Assembly (NCBI RefSeq): GCF_039503195.1
Contig: NZ_JBCJKP010000001.1
Coordinates: 434,001 to 498,000 of the forward strand
Direction: 5' to 3'
DNA: 64,000 nucleotides
Source: Streptomyces mirabilis
Lineage (GTDB): Bacteria > Actinomycetota > Actinomycetes > Streptomycetales > Streptomycetaceae
Positions 42,428 to 51,207 of this stretch are shown in pieces. The notes below the pieces were generated by a model. The model was not told where the DNA came from and ran no database searches. It saw only the letters and a program-made list of their open reading frames with translations. How positions within the stretch are numbered: position 1 is the stretch's first letter; each line of letters begins with the position of its first letter. A program made the position numbers and the translations under genes.

Positions 42428-44185
42428 TCATCTGCCGTTCTGTATGGGTGTCGTGTTCCGGAGTTCATGGGCTTCGGCGAGGAGGAGGTAGCTGCTGGCG
42501 GTCCATGTGTATGCCCGGTCGCGCAGGCCGGTACCGGTCAGGGCGTCGAAGTTCTCCGCGAACCCGTGGGTTTCGCACAGTCCGCGGAAACGGGCGCTGA
42601 TCTCATCCGCGAGGCGGTGGTGGCCGGCGCGGCGAAGGCCGTCCTCGATGAGGACGGTGGCGGGCGCCCAGATCGGGCCGCGCCAGTAGCCGTCGGGGCG
42701 GTAGTGCGGTGAGGTGGGCAGTTCAGAGGCCAGGCCGTACGGGGTGAGGTGTGCCTCGATCCGGACGGCCAGGGCCTTGCCCAGGTTCTCGGGCAGGTGC
42801 TCGCCCAGCACGATCGGCATCAGGTCGAGCAGGCTGGAGCTGCTCCAGGTGTCGCCGCTGTCGGCGCCCCGAGCGAGGAACTTCTCTCCTGTCCACAGTT
42901 CGTCGAGCATCGCGGTCTGGGTCGCCTCCGCGGCTCGCAACCAGTCACGGGCCGCTACAGGGAGGCCGAGTTCCGTGGCCAGGGCGCCGAGTTCACGCAG
43001 TTGGAGGGCGAGGAACGCGGCCAGGTCGGCGGTGACGACCACGCGCTCGGGGTCGAAGGTGGTGGCGTTGTCCCAGCCGCTGTCGTTGCCGTGCTGGTAG
43101 TGGGGCAGGTTGGCGCCAGGTGCGCGGCGCGCGGTGAGCCAGAAGTCCGTCCAGCGCCGCAACATGTCGTAGACGGCGGCGAGTTGCGCGCGACTCAGGG
43201 GTTCGGAGAGCCGTCGGCGCAGATGGGCCAGGGTCCAGCCGTGGATGGGCGGTTTGACGAAGTTGCGGAGGACTTCCGAGTGGGTCACGGAGTCGGGCAG
43301 GGCGCCGCTTTCGTCCTGGTGGTCGAAGGGCAGAGCGAACTGGTTCCAGGCCAGCGCGGGCGCTCCGGGAGCCAGGGCGAGGGCGTTGAAGCAGTGGTCC
43401 CAGCTCCAGACCTTGTCCATCCAGTGCTTGGACATCAGCACGGCGGGCCGGTGGACGAGGCCCGCCGGGTCGACGGTGGCCGACCACAGTACGTAGGCGG
43501 CGAGTTCGGCGGCCGGGGTGCCGGGCGATCGCCAAGGGGCGACCGCGTCGGTGAAGGCGCCGATGGCCCGCTCCGCCGTGGCCACGACCTCGTCGAACGT
43601 CGTCGATGAGCTATACGGCCGGCGTCCACTGTCGAGTTCCTGGACGGCCGCCTCCCAGATGGCGTCGGCCTCCGCGGTGACCGTGAGGCCACGCTCGGCG
43701 TCGCCCAGGGACTGGCCGCCGGAGATCTCGCGAACGATGCCGGACAGTACGGTGATCCGGTAGCGGCGGCCGGTCTCGTACGAGGTGAAGACGTGAGCTC
43801 CGTCCACCGGATCGCGATAGAAGTACGTGCCGGTGAAGGGCGTCAGCGTCTGCGCCGCTGCGGTGATGCGCAGGCCCGCCTTCTTGCCGCGCAGGCGGAC
43901 CGTGTCCGGCGACTCGTAGGCGAGGTCGATGTGCCCGCTCTCGTGGGTCCAGCTGAGCTGACTCGGTGTCGCCGTGACGCGGGTCTCGACCCGCTCGCCC
44001 GTCGTGGCATCGACGGGGACGAAACGCAGGACGGCGTGCATGCCGTTCTGGTGGGACACGAGGTGGAGATCGTCGGCACGCGTCTTCTCGCCCAGCACGG
44101 GCGAGATGCCGAACCAGGAGCCGTGCGTGCTGAACGGTATGTCGTGGATGGAGAAGGCCGGGCCGGATCGGGCGGCGGTCATCAA
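42428..44185 (-). CDS. GH63-like (MGH1-type) glycoside hydrolase
   Basis: 585 residues, no signal peptide, so cytoplasmic. N-terminal beta-domain (FSIHDIPFSTHGSWFGISPV, HAVLRFVPVDATTGERVETR) and an (alpha/alpha)6 catalytic barrel: HWMDKVWSWDHCFNALALAP with the catalytic Asp candidate, LPHYQHGNDSGWDNATTFDP, and YRPDGYWRGPIWAPATVLIE. This fits mannosyl-oligosaccharide glucosidase/amylo-1,6-glucosidase-like enzymes. It is the last gene downstream of the ABC transporter, so it likely degrades the imported oligosaccharide inside the cell. Confidence 0.88.
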   Translation of the reverse strand: MMTAARSGPAFSIHDIPFSTHGSWFGISPVLGEKTRADDLHLVSHQNGMHAVLRFVPVDATTGERVETRVTATPSQLSWTHESGHIDLAYESPDTVRLRGKKAGLRITAAAQTLTPFTGTYFYRDPVDGAHVFTSYETGRRYRITVLSGIVREISGGQSLGDAERGLTVTAEADAIWEAAVQELDSGRRPYSSSTTFDEVVATAERAIGAFTDAVAPWRSPGTPAAELAAYVLWSATVDPAGLVHRPAVLMSKHWMDKVWSWDHCFNALALAPGAPALAWNQFALPFDHQDESGALPDSVTHSEVLRNFVKPPIHGWTLAHLRRRLSEPLSRAQLAAVYDMLRRWTDFWLTARRAPGANLPHYQHGNDSGWDNATTFDPERVVVTADLAAFLALQLRELGALATELGLPVAARDWLRAAEATQTAMLDELWTGEKFLARGADSGDTWSSSSLLDLMPIVLGEHLPENLGKALAVRIEAHLTPYGLASELPTSPHYRPDGYWRGPIWAPATVLIEDGLRRAGHHRLADEISARFRGLCETHGFAENFDALTGTGLRDRAYTWTASSYLLLAEAHELRNTTPIQNGR

Positions 44186-44232
44186 GCGGTACTCGTTTCT
44201 TCGGCAGGGTCACCGGCGCTGAGCGGACGGGG

Positions 44233-45084
44233 TCAGTCCTTCACCGCTCCGGCACTCACGCCGGCGGCGACGTACCGCTGGGCGAGGACGAGGATGACCG
44301 TCGCGGGCAGCGAGGCCACGACGGCGGTGGCCATGATCGCGTTCCACTGCTGGTTGTTGTTGCCGATGTAGTGGTAGATGCCGAGCGTGATCGGTTCGTG
44401 TGTGCCGCCGCCCGCGAGGGTGCTGGCGAAGACGAAGTCGGACCAGGACCACAGGAACGCGAACAGGGACACCGTCACGACGGCGTTGCGGCTCATGGGC
44501 AGGACGATCGACCAGAAGGTGCGCAGGGGTCCGGCTCCGTCCGTCTTCGCGGCCTGGAGTAGCTCGTCGGGGATGCCGGACATGAACGCGGTGAAGATCA
44601 GTACGGCGAACGGGACGGCCAGGGTGGAGTCCGCGACGATCAGCCCGGGCACCGACTGGAGCAGTCCGAGGCTGAGGTAGATGGCGTAGAAGCCCATCGC
44701 CATGATGATGCCGGGGATCATCTGGGCGACCAGGAAGAGGAAGCTGAGTACGCCGCCGCCGCGCGGGCGGAGTTTGGCCAGTGCGTAGCCGGCGGGTGCG
44801 GCGAGCGCCACCGTCAGTACGACCGTGCCCAGGCCGATGACGAGGCTGGTGCCGAGGTAAGGCAACTGGTCGTCCAGGACGGCCCGGTAACCCTCCAGCG
44901 TGCCGTGCACGGGAAACAGGTCGGGCGGGCTCTTGCGCAGGTCCTGGTCGGGGGTGAAGGACGCGTTGAGCATCCAGTAGACCGGGAACAGCATGATCGC
45001 GGTGAGGGCGAGGCCGGTTGCGGTCTTCCACCAGGTGGTCCGGCGGGCTCGGCGCGGGCGGAGTGCTGTCGCGATGGTCGTCAT
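44233..45084 (-). CDS. Carbohydrate ABC transporter permease (MalG type)
   Basis: 283 residues from ATG 45084, six membrane helices. The EAA loop is visible as ELLQAAKTDGAGPLRTFWSI followed by VLPMSRNAVVTVSLFAF. Typical N-terminus TTWWKTATGLALTAIMLFPV and MLNASFTPDQDLRKSPPDLF. Its ATG overlaps the stop of the other permease gene (ATGA). It forms a heterodimer with the MalF-type permease; no ATPase gene is present, so a shared MsiK-type ATPase elsewhere is likely. Confidence 0.93.
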   Translation of the reverse strand: MTTIATALRPRRARRTTWWKTATGLALTAIMLFPVYWMLNASFTPDQDLRKSPPDLFPVHGTLEGYRAVLDDQLPYLGTSLVIGLGTVVLTVALAAPAGYALAKLRPRGGGVLSFLFLVAQMIPGIIMAMGFYAIYLSLGLLQSVPGLIVADSTLAVPFAVLIFTAFMSGIPDELLQAAKTDGAGPLRTFWSIVLPMSRNAVVTVSLFAFLWSWSDFVFASTLAGGGTHEPITLGIYHYIGNNNQQWNAIMATAVVASLPATVILVLAQRYVAAGVSAGAVKD

Positions 45085-46061
45085 GGGGCGTACTGCTTTC
45101 GCTGGACCCTGAGATACACCAGGCCGAAGACCAGGGCGGCGACGACGAGCAGGTTGCCGACGGCCGCTCCGGGACCGAAGGCGGGCAGCAGGTTGCCGAA
45201 GCCGAGCCGGTAGGACCAGGTGGCGAAGGTGGTGGACGAGTCGGCCGGGCCGCCCTTGGTCATGATCCAGATGATGTCGAAGACCTTGAGCGTGTAGACC
45301 AGACCCAGCAGCAGAGTGATGGCGGAGACCGGACGCAGCAGCGGGAAGGTGATGTGCCGGAAACGCCGCCAGGCGTTCGCGCCGTCGAGGGCGGCCGCCT
45401 CGTACAGGCTGCCGGGGATCGCTTGCAGGCCGCTGTACAGCACGACCAGGTTGAACGGGATACCGATCCAGACGTTGGCGATGATCACCGAGGCCAGTGA
45501 CCACGACGGCGACGTCAACCAGTTGACCGGACCGATGCCCACGGCGTGCAGGGCGGCGTTGACCACACCCGAGTCACTGTTCAGCATCCACGACCAGGTG
45601 GAGGCCGACACGATCAGCGGCAGCAGCCACGGTACGAGGAACAGGGCGCGCAGGGTGGCGGAGAGCCGGAAGTGCTGGTTGAAGAAGACCGCGAGGGCCA
45701 GGCCGATGGCGTACTGGAAGAACAGACAGACGGCGGTGAACACCAGAGTGTGGGTGAGTGCCGGAGCGAAGGTGGGGTCGTCGAAGACGGTGCGGTAGTT
45801 GGCGAGGCCGGTGAAGGGGGCGTTGCCCTGGACGAAGGAGCGGACGGTGTAGTGGCGCAGGCTCAGGTCGAGGTTGCGGTACAGCGGATAGGCGTAGAAG
45901 AGGCCGAGGTAGAGGGTGACCGGGGCGAGGAAGGCCCAGGCGGCGCACTGCTGGGAGGTGAGACGGCGGCGGGGCGCCGTGCGGGCCGGGGACGGGGCGG
46001 CGGCCGCCCCGTTCCGGTCGAGCAGGGGCCCACGGTCCGCCAGATGTGTCGTGTGGTTCAT
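45081..46061 (-). CDS. Carbohydrate ABC transporter permease (MalF type)
   Basis: 326 residues from ATG 46061. Six helices after a 35-residue cytoplasmic N-terminus; AAWAFLAPVTLYLGLFYAYP, ANYRTVFDDPTFAPALTHTL, and the EAA loop SLYEAAALDGANAWRRFRHI followed by TFPLLRPVSAITLLLGLV. Lies 20 bases after the binding-protein gene in the same operon. Confidence 0.93.
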   Translation of the reverse strand: MNHTTHLADRGPLLDRNGAAAAPSPARTAPRRRLTSQQCAAWAFLAPVTLYLGLFYAYPLYRNLDLSLRHYTVRSFVQGNAPFTGLANYRTVFDDPTFAPALTHTLVFTAVCLFFQYAIGLALAVFFNQHFRLSATLRALFLVPWLLPLIVSASTWSWMLNSDSGVVNAALHAVGIGPVNWLTSPSWSLASVIIANVWIGIPFNLVVLYSGLQAIPGSLYEAAALDGANAWRRFRHITFPLLRPVSAITLLLGLVYTLKVFDIIWIMTKGGPADSSTTFATWSYRLGFGNLLPAFGPGAAVGNLLVVAALVFGLVYLRVQRKQYAP

Positions 46062-46081
46062 CAACGACCCTTGTGTTCCGC

Positions 46082-47323
46082 TTACTTGACGGCGTTCTGG
46101 GCCGCAGTGAGCGCGCCCTTCGGGGACTTGGACCCGCTGAGGGCCGTCTGAACCGCCTTCCACATCTGCTCCGAGATCTTGGGGTACTTGGTGCCGAGGT
46201 CGTCGCTGGTGCGTCCCTTGGCCGCCTTGACCGCCTCGACCCACGGCTTCAATGTGGCGTCGGACGCCACCTGCTTGTCCTGCACCACGCTGGTGGGGGC
46301 CACGTAGGACAGGGTGGTGTCGGTGGCATAGAGGTTGTCCGTGCTGGTCAGGCAGGCGACCAGCTTGCGTGTGGTGGCGTAGCGGCCGGTGTCGCCCTGG
46401 ACGGGGACGGTGACGAACTCACCGCCGGTCGGGGCCGCGGCGTTGCCACCGGAAGAGCCGGGTATCGGGAGCACGCCGTATTCGAATCCGGCCTTCTCGG
46501 CGTTGGCGAGCTGCCAGGTCCCGTTCTCGGCGAAGGCGTAGTCGCCGGTGGCGAACTCCTGCCAGCTGGTGGTCTGCGTGTTGTTGAGCACCGAGTTGGG
46601 CGCGTAGCCGTTCTTCAGCCAGCCGTTCCAGAGGGACAGCGCCGACTCGCCCTGGGTGGAGTCGAGTTGGGCGAGCTTCGCGCCCGCGCCCCAGAACCAC
46701 GGCAGGAACTGGAAGCTGCCCTCCTCCGTGCCGATCGCGGAGAAGGTGATGCCCTTCTTGCCCGCCTTCTTGACCTTCTCCAGGGCCGCCGTCAGCGACG
46801 GCCAGTCCTTGACCGAAGCAATGTCGACGCCCGCGGCTTTGAGGACCTTCTTGTTGTAGTAGAGGGCAAGGGTGTTGGCGCCGATGGGTGTTCCGTACGT
46901 CTTCCCGGCCGACTGGCCTGCCGCGAGGAGGTTGGGGTCGACCTTCGAGGTGTCCACCCTGTTGTCGGCCGTCGTGGTCAGCACCCCCGCCTCCGCCAGG
47001 GTCGAGACCACGGGATTGTCGACGATGAGCACGTCCGGGGAGTTGTCCTGCTGGGCCGCCAGCAGCGCCTTGTTCGCCAGGTCGCTGGTGTCGAACGCGG
47101 TCCGCTTGATCTTGACGCCCGCCTTGGTGCCGCAGCCGTCGAGCAACTTCGCCCACGCCGAGTCCTTGGCGAACTGCGGGTAGGGGTCCCAGAGGGTGTA
47201 GGTGCCTCCGTTCTCCCCTTTCGCGGACGAGCTGCCGCCGGACGAGCATGCGGTGGTACCTGTGGTGAGGGCGACGACGGTCAGGGCCGCGGCGGTGAGC
47301 CGCCGTCCGGTGGATCCGTTCAT
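46082..47323 (-). CDS. Sugar-binding lipoprotein of an ABC transporter
   Basis: 413 residues from ATG 47323, preceded by GAAGGA. Lipoprotein signal with lipobox around TTGTTACSSG (Cys26). Family-1 extracellular solute-binding protein features: GGTYTLWDPYPQFAKDSAWA, DNSPDVLIVDNPVVSTLAEA, GKTYGTPIGANTLALYYNKK, WQEFATGDYAFAENGTWQLA. It captures an oligosaccharide outside the membrane and delivers it to the two permeases encoded downstream. First gene of the operon after lacI. Confidence 0.93.
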   Translation of the reverse strand: MNGSTGRRLTAAALTVVALTTGTTACSSGGSSSAKGENGGTYTLWDPYPQFAKDSAWAKLLDGCGTKAGVKIKRTAFDTSDLANKALLAAQQDNSPDVLIVDNPVVSTLAEAGVLTTTADNRVDTSKVDPNLLAAGQSAGKTYGTPIGANTLALYYNKKVLKAAGVDIASVKDWPSLTAALEKVKKAGKKGITFSAIGTEEGSFQFLPWFWGAGAKLAQLDSTQGESALSLWNGWLKNGYAPNSVLNNTQTTSWQEFATGDYAFAENGTWQLANAEKAGFEYGVLPIPGSSGGNAAAPTGGEFVTVPVQGDTGRYATTRKLVACLTSTDNLYATDTTLSYVAPTSVVQDKQVASDATLKPWVEAVKAAKGRTSDDLGTKYPKISEQMWKAVQTALSGSKSPKGALTAAQNAVK

Positions 47324-47442
47324 GGCGCGTTCCTTCGTGTTTTCGGCAAGGGCATGCCGAAGCTGCGGGTCGGGAAGCAGCCGGCCGAGCACGGCCGGTG
47401 AAGAAGCGGAGCTGTGGACGTGGGAGGGAAAGCGGGTGAAGG

Positions 47443-48483
47443 TCAGGCGTTCGAGCCGAGCCCGGCATCCGGGTGGGCGTGGGCGGGGCCGGTGCTCGCG
47501 CGCAGCGAGATGGGCGGGGCGAGCAGGTGGTGGCGTGGCGCCGCTTCGGGATGGTCCAGCCGCTCGACGAGCAGCTCGACGGCGAGGCGTCCCATCTGCT
47601 CCGCGGGCACATCCGCCGCGGTGAGCTGCGGCGTCACCGTCTCCGCCCACCGGCCGGCCACGACCCCGGTGACGGAGAAGTCGCGCGGCACATGGCGGCC
47701 CGCCGCGGCCAGACCGCGGTAAATACCCCCCAGCGCGGCCTCGTTGAGCGTGACCAGCGCCGTGGTGGCCGGGTCGTCACGCAGGATCTGCTCCACGCAC
47801 ACGTGGCCGGAGGGGGCGTCGTCGCCGCAGTCGTACGTCCGTGCGGTGAGCCCTCGCTCGGCCGCAGCCTTGGTGAAGCCGTCCAGGCCTCGGTGAGCCG
47901 ACTCGTAGCCGGCGCGCAGCATGCGCTCGGGCCGGTTCACGAGGGCGATCCGGCGGTGGCCCAGGTCGGCGAGGTGGTCGACACAGGCCGCCGCCAGCGC
48001 GGTGTGGTCCAGGCCCACCCACCAGTCGCCGTCCGGCTGTGCGGTGCGGCCGATGCAGACGGCCGGAAAGCTCTCGGCGACGAGGTGATCGATCCGGTCG
48101 TCCTGGAGCCTGATCTCCATCAGGATCGCGCCGTCGACCCGCCGCTCGCCCAGCAGCCGCTGGAACGAACGGTCGCTGTCAGCGCCGCTCGGGGAGAGCA
48201 GCACGTCGTAGTCGTAGGCCGCCGCGGCCTCCACCACGCTGCCGATGAAGTCGAGTTGCATGCCGGTGTAGTGGGTGCCGGCGGGAGGGAAGACCAGGCC
48301 GAGGGTGCTGGTCCGGCCGTTGGCCAGGGCACGGGCGCTGGCGTTGGGCCGGTAGCCCAGTTCGTCGATGACCCGCTGGATCTTCTGCCGGGTGTCGTCG
48401 GACACCGGACGCTTACCGCTGAGCGCGTACGAGACGGTGCTCCGGGAGACACCGGCCCGCCGGGCGATCTCACCGATGTTCAC
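47443..48483 (-). CDS. LacI-family repressor of the glycan locus
   Basis: 346 residues from ATG 48483. N-terminal MNIGEIARRAGVSRSTVSYA, LSGKRPVSDDTRQKIQRVID is the LacI helix-turn-helix and hinge; the rest is the periplasmic-binding-protein-like effector domain (TLGLVFPPAGTHYTGMQLDF, VDGAILMEIRLQDDRIDHLV). Two copies of CGAACCGGTTCG lie 13-53 bases upstream of its start and two more before the divergent glycosidase gene, so it probably autoregulates and controls both directions. Confidence 0.93.
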   Translation of the reverse strand: MNIGEIARRAGVSRSTVSYALSGKRPVSDDTRQKIQRVIDELGYRPNASARALANGRTSTLGLVFPPAGTHYTGMQLDFIGSVVEAAAAYDYDVLLSPSGADSDRSFQRLLGERRVDGAILMEIRLQDDRIDHLVAESFPAVCIGRTAQPDGDWWVGLDHTALAAACVDHLADLGHRRIALVNRPERMLRAGYESAHRGLDGFTKAAAERGLTARTYDCGDDAPSGHVCVEQILRDDPATTALVTLNEAALGGIYRGLAAAGRHVPRDFSVTGVVAGRWAETVTPQLTAADVPAEQMGRLAVELLVERLDHPEAAPRHHLLAPPISLRASTGPAHAHPDAGLGSNA

Positions 48484-48495
48484 GGGACTCCTTAT

Positions 48496-48509
48496 TCGAA
48501 CCGGTTCGA
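48496..48509. promoter_or_regulatory. LacI-type operator 1
   Basis: TCGAACCGGTTCGA, perfect 14-bp palindrome, 13 bases upstream of the lacI start. Confidence 0.85.
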
Positions 48510-48524
48510 TGGCGAGCCAGTTGT

Positions 48525-48536
48525 CGAACCGGTTCG
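48525..48536. promoter_or_regulatory. LacI-type operator 2
   Basis: CGAACCGGTTCG, perfect palindrome. Centre is 28 bp from operator 1. Confidence 0.85.
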
Positions 48537-48657
48537 CGTGAAGGGAAGTTAGGAGGGGGCGGGTCGCCTGTCAATACTTGGCGCGCAGTTCAGGAAAACA
48601 GCGGCCAGTCCGCGTCGGAGGTATTGCTGGCCCATTTCCACCGGTGCTAGCTTCCGG

Positions 48658-48669
48658 CGAACCGGTTCG
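48658..48669. promoter_or_regulatory. LacI-type operator 3
   Basis: CGAACCGGTTCG in the promoter region of the divergent glycosidase gene. Confidence 0.85.
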
Positions 48670-48747
48670 ATACAGGCCGCCTCATCTGCCCTGCGCCATC
48701 CCGAGTCTGACGGCATGACACCAGGCACGCACCCGGCTCGATACCCA

Positions 48748-48761
48748 TCGAACCGGTTCGA
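48748..48761. promoter_or_regulatory. LacI-type operator 4
   Basis: TCGAACCGGTTCGA, 36 bases before the GTG at 48798. Confidence 0.85.
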
Positions 48762-48797
48762 ATCCCGGACGGCACGGATCACCCCACGGAGACCTCA

Positions 48798-51165
48798 GTG
48801 CGATCGAGACGCAGCAGAAGAAGAGCCGGCGCCGGCGTCATCATCGTCGCGGCCCCACTCGCCGCACCCGCCGTCGGCCCGGCCCGAGCGGCCGAGCCCG
48901 AGCAGCTCGCGATCGACCTGGCCGATGACACCGGCGCCTTCCACGGCGGCGCCTCCGGCTCCCTCTACGGTGTCTACGGTGACGGCGTGCCCAGCCGCAA
49001 CGTCCTCGAGGGCATGCACATCCGCACGGGGTCGACGAAGGCGCAGAACGGACCCCAGCACCCGGGGGCGGACGCCTTGGAGATGCTGCCGCCCTTCGTG
49101 GTCTCCGGCGGCGAGGACGTCTACATCTACATGACCGACATCTATCGCGGCTTCCCGTACGAGTGGCCGGGTACCGACGGTCCGGCGCGGCTCGCCGACT
49201 TCGAGGCGAAGATCAAGAAGCAGGTCCAGCAGGTCCTGACCATGGGCGACTACAAGAACCATGTCGTCTTCGTCCCCTTCAACGAACCCGAAGGGAACAT
49301 GTTCGGCACAGGCGGATGGAGCTTCAGCAAGGTCTCCTGGCTGAACGACCCGCAGTACTACTTCGAGGCCTGGAGGGAGGTCTACCACCTCATCAAGGCC
49401 CTCGACCCGGACGCCCTCACCGCCGGACCCAACACCAGCGTCCTCTACAACCAGGTCAAGGGCCTCCTTCAGTACGCCAAGGCCAACGACGTCGTCCCCG
49501 ACGTGATGACCTGGCACGAGCTGTCCAGCCCCGCCCCGATCCGCACGAACGTGGCGAAGTACCGGCAGATGGAGAAGGACGTCGGGGTCGGCCCACTGCC
49601 GATCAACGTCAACGAGTGCGGCCACAACTACCACCTCTCCGTGCCCGGCCAGGTGGTCCAATGGGTCTCCGCCATCGAGGAGTCCAAGATCGATGCCGAC
49701 CTGGCGTACTGGAACATCGACGGCAACCTCAATGATTCCGCCGTCGAGGCCGACAAGGGCAACGGACAGTGGTGGCTGTTCAACGCCTACGGTCAGATGT
49801 CCGGCCACACGGTGCAGGTGACCGCCCCGCGCCCCAACCAGCAGTACACCCTCCAGGGCGCCGCCACGCTCGACGAGAGCAAGAAGCAGTCGAGGACCCC
49901 CTTCGGCGGCAAGGGCGGCGACGCGGACGTGGTCTTCAAGAACATCGACCCCATCCTGTTCGGCACGACCGTGCACGCCACCGTGCAGGAGGTCCCGTGG
50001 ACCGGCCAGGTCGGAGACTCGGCCCCACCGCTGCGGCTGGCCGATCAGGAGCTCAAGGTCGGTGCCGATGGCGCTGTCACCCTGCCCATGACCGGCATGA
50101 ACGAGATGTCGGCGTACCAGGTCATCCTCTCCCCCGGCGGCAACGGCGGTGTACCGGACGCGCCCTCCGTCAGTTGGCGCCGGACCTACGAGGCGCGACA
50201 CCCGGGTGAAGCTGACCGCGGGCAAGCACCGCATCACGCTCGCCGCGAAGATTCCGGCTCTCGGTGTCACCAAGGGCGACGCCATCGTCGACAAGATGGA
50301 TCTGTCGCTGCGCGACCGGCCTGTGACCGCGCCCGCGGTCCACGAGGCCGAATACGCCACCCTCTCCGGAACCCGGCCCGGTTACACCTGCCCCGGCACC
50401 TCGGGCGCCGGTACCGTGCCACTGGCCAAGCGCGACTCCGCGACCTTCTGGGTCTACTCCCGCACCGACGGTGAAGCAACCGTGTCCGTCGACCACTTGG
50501 GCGTCGGCCGCGCGAGTCTCTCCCTCAACGGCGAGAAGCTCGACGTGCCCCAGGTCGGAGGCGGCAGGAAGGGCACCGACCAGGTCCGGATGTTCCTGTC
50601 CGGCGGCATCAACAAGATCACCGTCACCGGCGCCTCACATGAACTGGCCCTCGACCCGCCACGGGTCACCCCGTCCAGCGGCACCCTGACGACCAAGGTG
50701 TACCAGGCGGAGGACGGCACCGTGACCGGCGCCACCAAGGTGACCGGCGGCTACACCTTCGCCTCCGCCGGCAAGGCGGTCACCGACATGGGCGACGGAA
50801 AGGCCAACGCCCTCACCGTCGACGTCACCGCCCGGCACTCCGGTCGGCACGCGGTGACCATCCGGTACTCCAACGGCGAGCAGGCACCCGCGACCCACTA
50901 CAACCCCGACCCGATCGCCCGGCACACCGACCTCTCGGTCAACGGCGGACCGGCCCGCAGGGTGCTGTTCCCGACGACCTTCCACTTCAACAACTTCTGG
51001 GAACTGACCGTCCCGGTGACGCTGAAAAGGGGCACGAACCGCCTGTCTTTCACCGCGGCGGAACTGCCCGACTTCAACGGCGTCACCTACAACCAGTACG
51101 ACCAGCGGTCCCCGTACACGCCGGTCATCGACCGGATCGCCGTCACCCCGCTCGCCGTGAAGTAG
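48798..51165 (+). pseudogene. Secreted clan GH-A glycosidase with CBM-like tail, frameshifted
   Basis: From GTG 48798 (GGAG upstream): signal peptide, then a GH39-like barrel with acid/base Glu in VVFVPFNEPEGNMF and nucleophile Glu in INVNECGHNY, followed by a beta domain. Near 50190 (SWRRTYEA) the frame is lost and continues in another frame as DTRVKLTAGKHRITLAAKIP, a CBM35-like end, and a second carbohydrate-binding-like domain (VYQAEDGTVTGATKVTGGYT to AVTPLAVK at 51165). From memory, relatives carry about 90 more residues between YEAED and the VKLTAGKH motif, so a deletion plus frameshift probably occurred. The truncated upstream product would still contain the whole catalytic domain. Confidence 0.8.
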
Positions 51166-51207
51166 CGGGCGACGGTCCCTCCCCCTCCCCCGACGAAAGA
51201 GCCGCAC

